DNA from: CBINFS01 sp966250015 | Lineage (GTDB): Bacteria; Bacteroidota; Rhodothermia; Rhodothermales; DASSAV01 | Length of the DNA: 64,000 bases | Reading direction: 5' to 3' | NCBI GenBank assembly: GCA_966250015.1 | Contig: CBINFS010000009.1 | Coordinates: forward strand, 72,772 to 136,771 | Part shown: piece after piece, positions 59,560 through 64,000 of the stretch | How positions within the stretch are numbered: the first letter of the stretch is position 1 | How the letters are laid out: each line of letters begins with the position of its first letter | Position numbers and translations under genes: made by a program | Notes under the pieces: model-generated | Databases searched by the model: none | The model's input: the letters and a program-made list of their open reading frames with translations, nothing else | What the model was told of the DNA's origin: nothing

Positions 59560-61500
59560 TCAGAGGTTCAGCAACGTTCGTTTTCTGTTCAGCTCATAAC
59601 GATCGGCGATGGCATCTTGAAGAGCCGTCACGGCAGCCGAAGATCTCCGGAGGATGTGTTGCTGCATTCGTGAAAGCGACGAAAGGTCGATTTCATTGCC
59701 TGGGGGATCGCCACCTTCTACGGCGTTGAGCTGCTGTTCGAGACGGAAATCGACGAAATACCGGTATGCGTCGATGGCGGGTTCGAGCACGGAACGCATG
59801 TCGGGCAGCTTCGCGACGGCGTGCCGAAGCCGGTCGTAGGTGTTGGTGGATTCGAGATACCGGAGGTCGAGCGCCAGTACCCTGGCAGCCTCAACGATGG
59901 GCAGAATGCCGCGAACACGGAGGTTGTACCGATTGCTGCCGTCACCCGAACGGGTCCAGACGAATCTTTCAAAAAAGGACTGCGGCGCGCGGTAGCTCAA
60001 TACATGCTCTGCCATGAGCCGAATGAACTGCCGGTTGCGGTCCATGCTCTCCACGTTGAGCGCGTCTTCGATGCTCTGTTTGAGCTCGTGGACGAGGTCC
60101 GTCTTCCCATAAATGCCCCGAAGGTCGAAGAACCGCAAGGCCTCCACGACGTCCTCCCGGCTGGCCTGCATGATCCATTCGCGGAACTGCCGTTTCCACT
60201 GCCCCAGCGGCTTGCAGTAGCGCACGTCCTGTGCGACGAGTACACTGGTCAGGAATCCGCAGGTTTCGAGCGTCTCGCTGACGCGAACGGCGAGCCGCGT
60301 GAACCACGCTTCGGCGGCAACGGCTTCCTCTTCGCTCGCCGGATCGTCGTAAAGAAGGGCGTTGTGCTGCTCCGAAGTCAACACCGACTCCTGACGTCCG
60401 CTGCTTCCTATCCGGAGCCAGGTCCAGTCCAGATTGACCGCAGGCCCCGACGATGCAGCGCGCATCTCTTGCTCGACGAGCTCGATCGCGCGTATCGCAA
60501 ACAGGTCGTACATCGTCGCGATCAGCCGGCTCAACTGCTCGGGAGAGATCCCCTGCTCGAAAAGGCTCTGGAGCTGCTCGTTGGTTTCTTCCCTGATCGA
60601 GACCAACTCCGACGGCATCTTGACCCGTTCGATGTAATGCGCGGTGGCCAGCGGGTCCTTCCCCCGGTAATGCGCAATGTCACGATCCGTCAGGATCCCG
60701 ATCGGCTCCGAGATTCGACCCGTTTTTCGGACTACCACCAGCCGGTTCTCACGGCGCTCGAGCATGCGCATCAAGGCATCGAACAGAGAGGTCTCCGAGG
60801 TGATGGTCGCAGGGTGTCGCACCATGATTCGCCTCACCGTGGTATCCGCCGGCAGACCGCGTGCGACGAACCGGCGCCGGATATCCACGTCAGTGACAAT
60901 CCCGATCACCTTCGAACCCCGCTTAACCAGCACGGCATCGACGTTCTCCTTCGTCATCAGACGCGCCACATCCCTCACCAAAACGTCTGGATCGCACGTG
61001 ACGGGCGCTCGCAGACCCAATTCCTCGAGGTTTCGACTGAACAGGAGGTGTGCCCCGCCGACGTCGACGTGGGTGTCCATTCGACGAACGTACTGCTGAA
61101 TGTCGTTGTCAAAGAACGAAGCGACGATCTCGTTTTCATCGAGGAGTCGGCCGAAGCGTTTTGCGTTGATCAGGGCGCAAACGGTCGGCTCGACGGCTTT
61201 GGCCTGATAGATCGACGCTCCACCTTTTATGATCGGGAAGGCCCCAAACTGGTCCCCTTCACTGCATTTTTTGAGCAGGTGCTGCGACTCGACATTCATA
61301 ATCTGAACGGTACCCGACTCCACCACGTAAAGCCCGGCGTACGTGGTGCTCCCCTGCTCGATTATCACGTCGCCTTCGTTGAAGTATTCGACCGTGATGT
61401 CGCTGAGGAGGGCTTCCCTTTCGGACTCCTCCAGGCGATTGAACGGCTCGGCTGTGGCAAGGAGGGTTCGAATACGACCCAGGATTGTCGATTTGCTCAT
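59560..61500 (-). CDS. cNMP-binding / CBS pair / DUF294 nucleotidyltransferase-like protein
   Basis: A 646-aa cytoplasmic regulator-like protein. It has a cyclic-nucleotide-binding fold at about 18-130, two CBS domains at about 165-285 (DVARLMTKENVDAVLVKRGSKVIGIVTDVDIRR; LVVVRKTGRISEPIGILTDRDI), and a DUF294/GlnD-like nucleotidyltransferase region at about 300-450. A helical C-terminus follows. In the transferase region the usual GSxGRxExxLxTDQDNA becomes GSSGRQESVLTSEQHNA, so the metal-binding Asp pair is Glu and His. This argues against normal transferase activity. ATG 61500 is used; a TTG two codons earlier is possible. The ligand is unknown. Confidence 0.85.
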   Translation of the reverse strand: MSKSTILGRIRTLLATAEPFNRLEESEREALLSDITVEYFNEGDVIIEQGSTTYAGLYVVESGTVQIMNVESQHLLKKCSEGDQFGAFPIIKGGASIYQAKAVEPTVCALINAKRFGRLLDENEIVASFFDNDIQQYVRRMDTHVDVGGAHLLFSRNLEELGLRAPVTCDPDVLVRDVARLMTKENVDAVLVKRGSKVIGIVTDVDIRRRFVARGLPADTTVRRIMVRHPATITSETSLFDALMRMLERRENRLVVVRKTGRISEPIGILTDRDIAHYRGKDPLATAHYIERVKMPSELVSIREETNEQLQSLFEQGISPEQLSRLIATMYDLFAIRAIELVEQEMRAASSGPAVNLDWTWLRIGSSGRQESVLTSEQHNALLYDDPASEEEAVAAEAWFTRLAVRVSETLETCGFLTSVLVAQDVRYCKPLGQWKRQFREWIMQASREDVVEALRFFDLRGIYGKTDLVHELKQSIEDALNVESMDRNRQFIRLMAEHVLSYRAPQSFFERFVWTRSGDGSNRYNLRVRGILPIVEAARVLALDLRYLESTNTYDRLRHAVAKLPDMRSVLEPAIDAYRYFVDFRLEQQLNAVEGGDPPGNEIDLSSLSRMQQHILRRSSAAVTALQDAIADRYELNRKRTLLNL

Positions 61501-61708
61501 CGTCAATCAATCCCTTCGAGTTGATGAGGGAAAAACGGCATTCCGCAATTTATGCCGAATCGGAAAATAAAACCGACGATCCAGGCGCCGTAACACGAAG
61601 ATGAACGATCAAGCATCCGTGGAACCAGACGGTTACATAGTGTCGTTGGATAACCTGCTAAACCGCAAACGTGCGGTCAATCTCGTCAGCATATAACCCG
61701 ATACCAAA

Positions 61709-62266
61709 GTGAAAAAACTTAGCCAGGCTGCACTTTTTATCGTTCTACTCTTTGCGGGCAGTGCATGCACGACCGGAGAAGGGAGCCAGTTGGATACGCA
61801 AGTCGCTACGGAGGCGAACGCCCCGGTCCAGACTGCGGTGGACGAATCGGTGGACTCGACACTATACGTCGTCGCTGCGTACGATCCTGAGCGAGATCCG
61901 GCAGAGGATCTGAAACTGGCCGTCGAACGCGCCCGCGTCACCAACAAACGAATCCTGCTCGAAGTCGGTGGTGATTGGTGCAGCTGGTGCCACGCGCTCG
62001 ACCGGTTCATCCACGAAAACACGCGTGTAGCCGATAAATTGCGGGAGGAGTACCTGATCGTAAAAGTGAACTACAGCGAAGAAAACGAAAACGCTGCGTT
62101 CCTCTCACAGTACCCGGAGATCCCCGGTTACCCGCACATCTTCGTACTGGAAAGTGACGGGACGTTCCTCCACTCGCAGGGCACGGGCGAGCTGGAGCTG
62201 GACAAATCCTACAGTGAGGAGGCTTTCCTCGCGTTCCTCGATACGTGGGCGTCTTCAGAGAGCTAA
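61709..62266 (+). CDS. Thioredoxin-like lipoprotein
   Basis: A 185-aa exported protein. The N-terminus (MKKLSQAALFIVLLFAGSAC) is a probable lipoprotein signal with Cys20, although the lipobox is atypical. The thioredoxin domain (about 60-180) has the redox motif C91-S-W-C94 in GGDWCSWCHALDRF and the cis-Pro region in GYPHIFVL. It is likely a periplasmic disulfide reductase or isomerase. The start is GTG 61709. It is convergent with the oxidoreductase gene. Confidence 0.88.
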   Translation: MKKLSQAALFIVLLFAGSACTTGEGSQLDTQVATEANAPVQTAVDESVDSTLYVVAAYDPERDPAEDLKLAVERARVTNKRILLEVGGDWCSWCHALDRFIHENTRVADKLREEYLIVKVNYSEENENAAFLSQYPEIPGYPHIFVLESDGTFLHSQGTGELELDKSYSEEAFLAFLDTWASSES

Positions 62267-62284
62267 GGGTAAGGGCCGGCGCTA

Positions 62285-63403
62285 TCAGGTCAGGCTGATC
62301 CTGGCACCTCCTGCTTGTATCGATCGGAAGATGGCTTCAACGACCTTGATGTCCTTGAGGCCTTCCTCACCCGGCACGCGCATGGGGCGGTTTTCCTTGA
62401 TACACAGCGCCACCTCGTCCATTTGAGCGGCCTGCTGATTGATCTCGGGAAAGTTCAGCGGTCCTTGCGACGTTTCCCCTTTGATGCCGCCGTACCCGGA
62501 GAAAGGCTGCAACCGCACCCACCCACGCTCCGCATTGACCAGGAGGTAGTTCATATTCGCGGTAAACGAGGTGTGACAGTTGGCAACCGCTCCGCTGGGG
62601 AATTCGAGCTGGAACGTGGTGGTCTCGTCCACCTCACGGAACAGGTCCGGGCGGGTGACGAAGGTCTGCGCCGTGACGGCGATGGGTTCCTCACCCGTTG
62701 AGTACCGGGCGCCCTGGAGGGAGTAGACGCCCATGTCCATCATCGCGCCGCCGCCGTATTCCTTGCTGAGCTTCCAGTGATCGGCTCGTGATTCGCGATA
62801 GCCGGCCCCAGCCGTCACGAACTGGATGTTACCGAACGGCTTCTCCCGAGCGATCCGCATGACCTCCTGGGTCGTCGGCTCGAAATGGAGGCGGTAACCG
62901 ATGGAAAGCTTTACACCGGCCTGCTCGCACGCCTCGATCATCTGTTCGCACTCCCGAACGGAGAGGGCCATCGGCTTCTCGCAGATCACATGTTTACCCG
63001 CTTTCGCCGCCCGAATGGTGTACTCGGCGTGCATCGAATTTGGCAGGACGACGTAAATGATGTCGATGGCCGGGTTATCGGCGATGGAATCGAAGTTTTC
63101 GTAATTGTAGATGTTAGAGGCCGGGATGTTGTACTTCTTCGACCATTCCTCCGCTTTCTCTGGCGTCCCGGTGACGATTCCTGCCAAATAGACCTGCTCA
63201 GTTTGTTGCAGGGCAGGAGCAAGTACGTCAGTGCTGTAATAACCGAGCCCGACCAGCGCGATCCCCAGTCTTTCCTCCGGACGAACGGCCGGTCTGGGCA
63301 TCGTACCGGAAACCGACACCGCTGCTGCTCCCATTGCCACCTGTCCGACAAATTGACGACGTGATATCTTTCGTCCACTCGATTCGTACGTCGAATTGTT
63401 CAT
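62285..63403 (-). CDS. Tat-exported Gfo/Idh/MocA-family oxidoreductase
   Basis: A 372-aa NAD(P)-dependent sugar oxidoreductase. ATG 63403 places a twin-arginine signal at the start (GRKISRRQFVGQVAMGAAAV); the longer frame from 63520 would bury it. The Rossmann start is IALVGLGYYSTDVLAPAL. It has VICEKPMAL, and GGGAMMDMGVYSLQGARY is in the region where the family's catalytic His/Asp often lie. It resembles glucose-fructose oxidoreductases, which keep NADP bound and act in the periplasm. Its role is separate from WlbA at 248. Confidence 0.9.
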   Translation of the reverse strand: MNNSTYESSGRKISRRQFVGQVAMGAAAVSVSGTMPRPAVRPEERLGIALVGLGYYSTDVLAPALQQTEQVYLAGIVTGTPEKAEEWSKKYNIPASNIYNYENFDSIADNPAIDIIYVVLPNSMHAEYTIRAAKAGKHVICEKPMALSVRECEQMIEACEQAGVKLSIGYRLHFEPTTQEVMRIAREKPFGNIQFVTAGAGYRESRADHWKLSKEYGGGAMMDMGVYSLQGARYSTGEEPIAVTAQTFVTRPDLFREVDETTTFQLEFPSGAVANCHTSFTANMNYLLVNAERGWVRLQPFSGYGGIKGETSQGPLNFPEINQQAAQMDEVALCIKENRPMRVPGEEGLKDIKVVEAIFRSIQAGGARISLT

Positions 63404-64000
63404 GATCGTGCCGTCCGTTAGAGAAAATTTGCAGGTTTCGACCGTTGTGCCTTCCGACAAAGTATAATCAAATCCGCTTACGGCGCGCAACTTGAATAAC
63501 GTCCGCGGATAAGCGGTCATTCACTTCAAACAAGGACTATTGGCTGCCCACACGAAGGCAGGACGTTCTGTACTGTAAAAGCACTACACAAATACTTCAT
63601 CTCCGCGAAGACGGAGATCCAGGGAAAAGGCTGCCTTCCTCCACCTTCCTGCCTATAATAACCCTAGCATGGATTTACTTCGTCAGTCGCTGCGCTCTTG
63701 TCGGCTCGGGGGCCGGAATGACGTGTTTAGTTAGATGTGCGACATATGACAGAGTCCGGCCATTGGATAGGATTGTCCCATAGTTTTCGCCCGGCACCAG
63801 TTCTGAAATCGCCGGGTTGTGCGTCGGGGATCCATCGCGCGTTTAGCGAACGGCGCTTGCGGCACAACCCTTCAGTTTAGCAATACGCAAAACGCGCCGT
63901 TCGGTACGGGCCGTGGGTATCTTGGGGAGAGATGGATCCGCGCGTTTTCGATTTCAAAGGGGTTTTCTGCTTCTCTTTTGACCCCAAAAGAGAAGGAAGA
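63404..64000. other. Non-coding end region with nested inverted repeats
   Basis: No convincing gene is seen in this 597-base stretch. CGAACGGCGC (63847-63856) is inverted at 63894-63903 and GGATCCATC (63828-63836) is inverted at 63931-63939. Related GCGCGTTT segments occur near both. This could be a small repeat element or the remains of one. Confidence 0.4.
63970..63995. terminator. Perfect hairpin at the window end
   Basis: CTTCTCTTTTG (63970-63980) pairs with CAAAAGAGAAG (63985-63995) around a 4-base loop. It may be a terminator for a gene beyond the window or part of a dispersed repeat. Confidence 0.5.

Noticed and set aside
59821..61524. A 567-aa plus-strand frame opposite the cNMP/CBS/DUF294 gene
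   Set aside because: The minus-strand protein has clear domains. The plus frame is rich in Arg, His and Pro, as expected of a shadow.
61696..61708. A sigma28 promoter before the thioredoxin-like lipoprotein
   Set aside because: CCGATACC is present, but transcription would start after the GTG codon.

Overview
The window carries most of a bacterial flagellar gene set, flanked by ordinary housekeeping and envelope genes. The lineage is inferred, not proven. A very large outer-membrane beta-barrel protein, a periplasmic M16 peptidase, weak Shine-Dalgarno signals and moderately high GC together suggest a motile member of the FCB group, perhaps Rhodothermota/Balneolota-like. No rRNA, tRNA, CRISPR array or insertion sequence was recognised.

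Region 1 (about 0-10 kb) is the filament module. Two tandem flagellin genes on the + strand are nearly identical in DNA (821 bp, one difference seen). They sit between sugar genes on the - strand: a WlbA/WbpB-type UDP-GlcNAcA dehydrogenase, a TPR-glycosyltransferase-methyltransferase fusion, and a GT2-TPR glycosyltransferase. Filament chaperones and cap follow (fliS, fliD, a FliT-like protein), then flgM. Region 2 (10-12.3 kb) encodes a sigma54-dependent response regulator and a soluble histidine kinase of FlrC/FlrB type. Region 3 (12.6-25.4 kb) is the rod/MS-ring/export/hook arm: flgB, flgC, an unknown 96-aa protein, fliE, F, G, H, I, J, a MotE/FlbB-like protein, fliK, flgD, a TIGR02530-like protein and flgE.

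Region 4 (25.4-35.2 kb) interrupts the flagellar genes with a cysteine desulfurase, murA, a 1194-aa outer-membrane protein, a possible kdpC remnant and an M16 protease. Region 5 (35.3-51.7 kb) resumes motility: a short ABC-substrate-binding-like protein and a methyl-accepting chemotaxis protein, then motA, motB, fliL, M, N, O, P, Q, R, flhB, flhA, flhF, flhG, a small membrane protein and fliA (sigma28). Region 6 (52-64 kb) is housekeeping or accessory: a PpiD-like foldase, a NarL-type regulator, a serine hydrolase, a YdjM-like protein, a degenerate aldo/keto reductase, a HExxH membrane protein, a cNMP/CBS/DUF294 protein, a thioredoxin-like lipoprotein and a Tat-exported Gfo/Idh/MocA oxidoreductase.

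The promoters give the window its main regulatory story. Four sites match TAAG-N15/16-CCGAT(A/T) (sigma28-like), in front of flagellin 1, fliS, flgM and the chemoreceptor pair. GG-N10-GC-type (sigma54-like) sites lie in front of flgB, fliJ, motA and fliO, with weaker ones before flhB and the fliA unit. With the two-component pair, fliA and flgM all present, this reads as a two-step cascade: the FlrBC-like pair and sigma54 drive basal body, export and motor genes, and then FliA, released from FlgM, drives filament and chemoreceptor genes.
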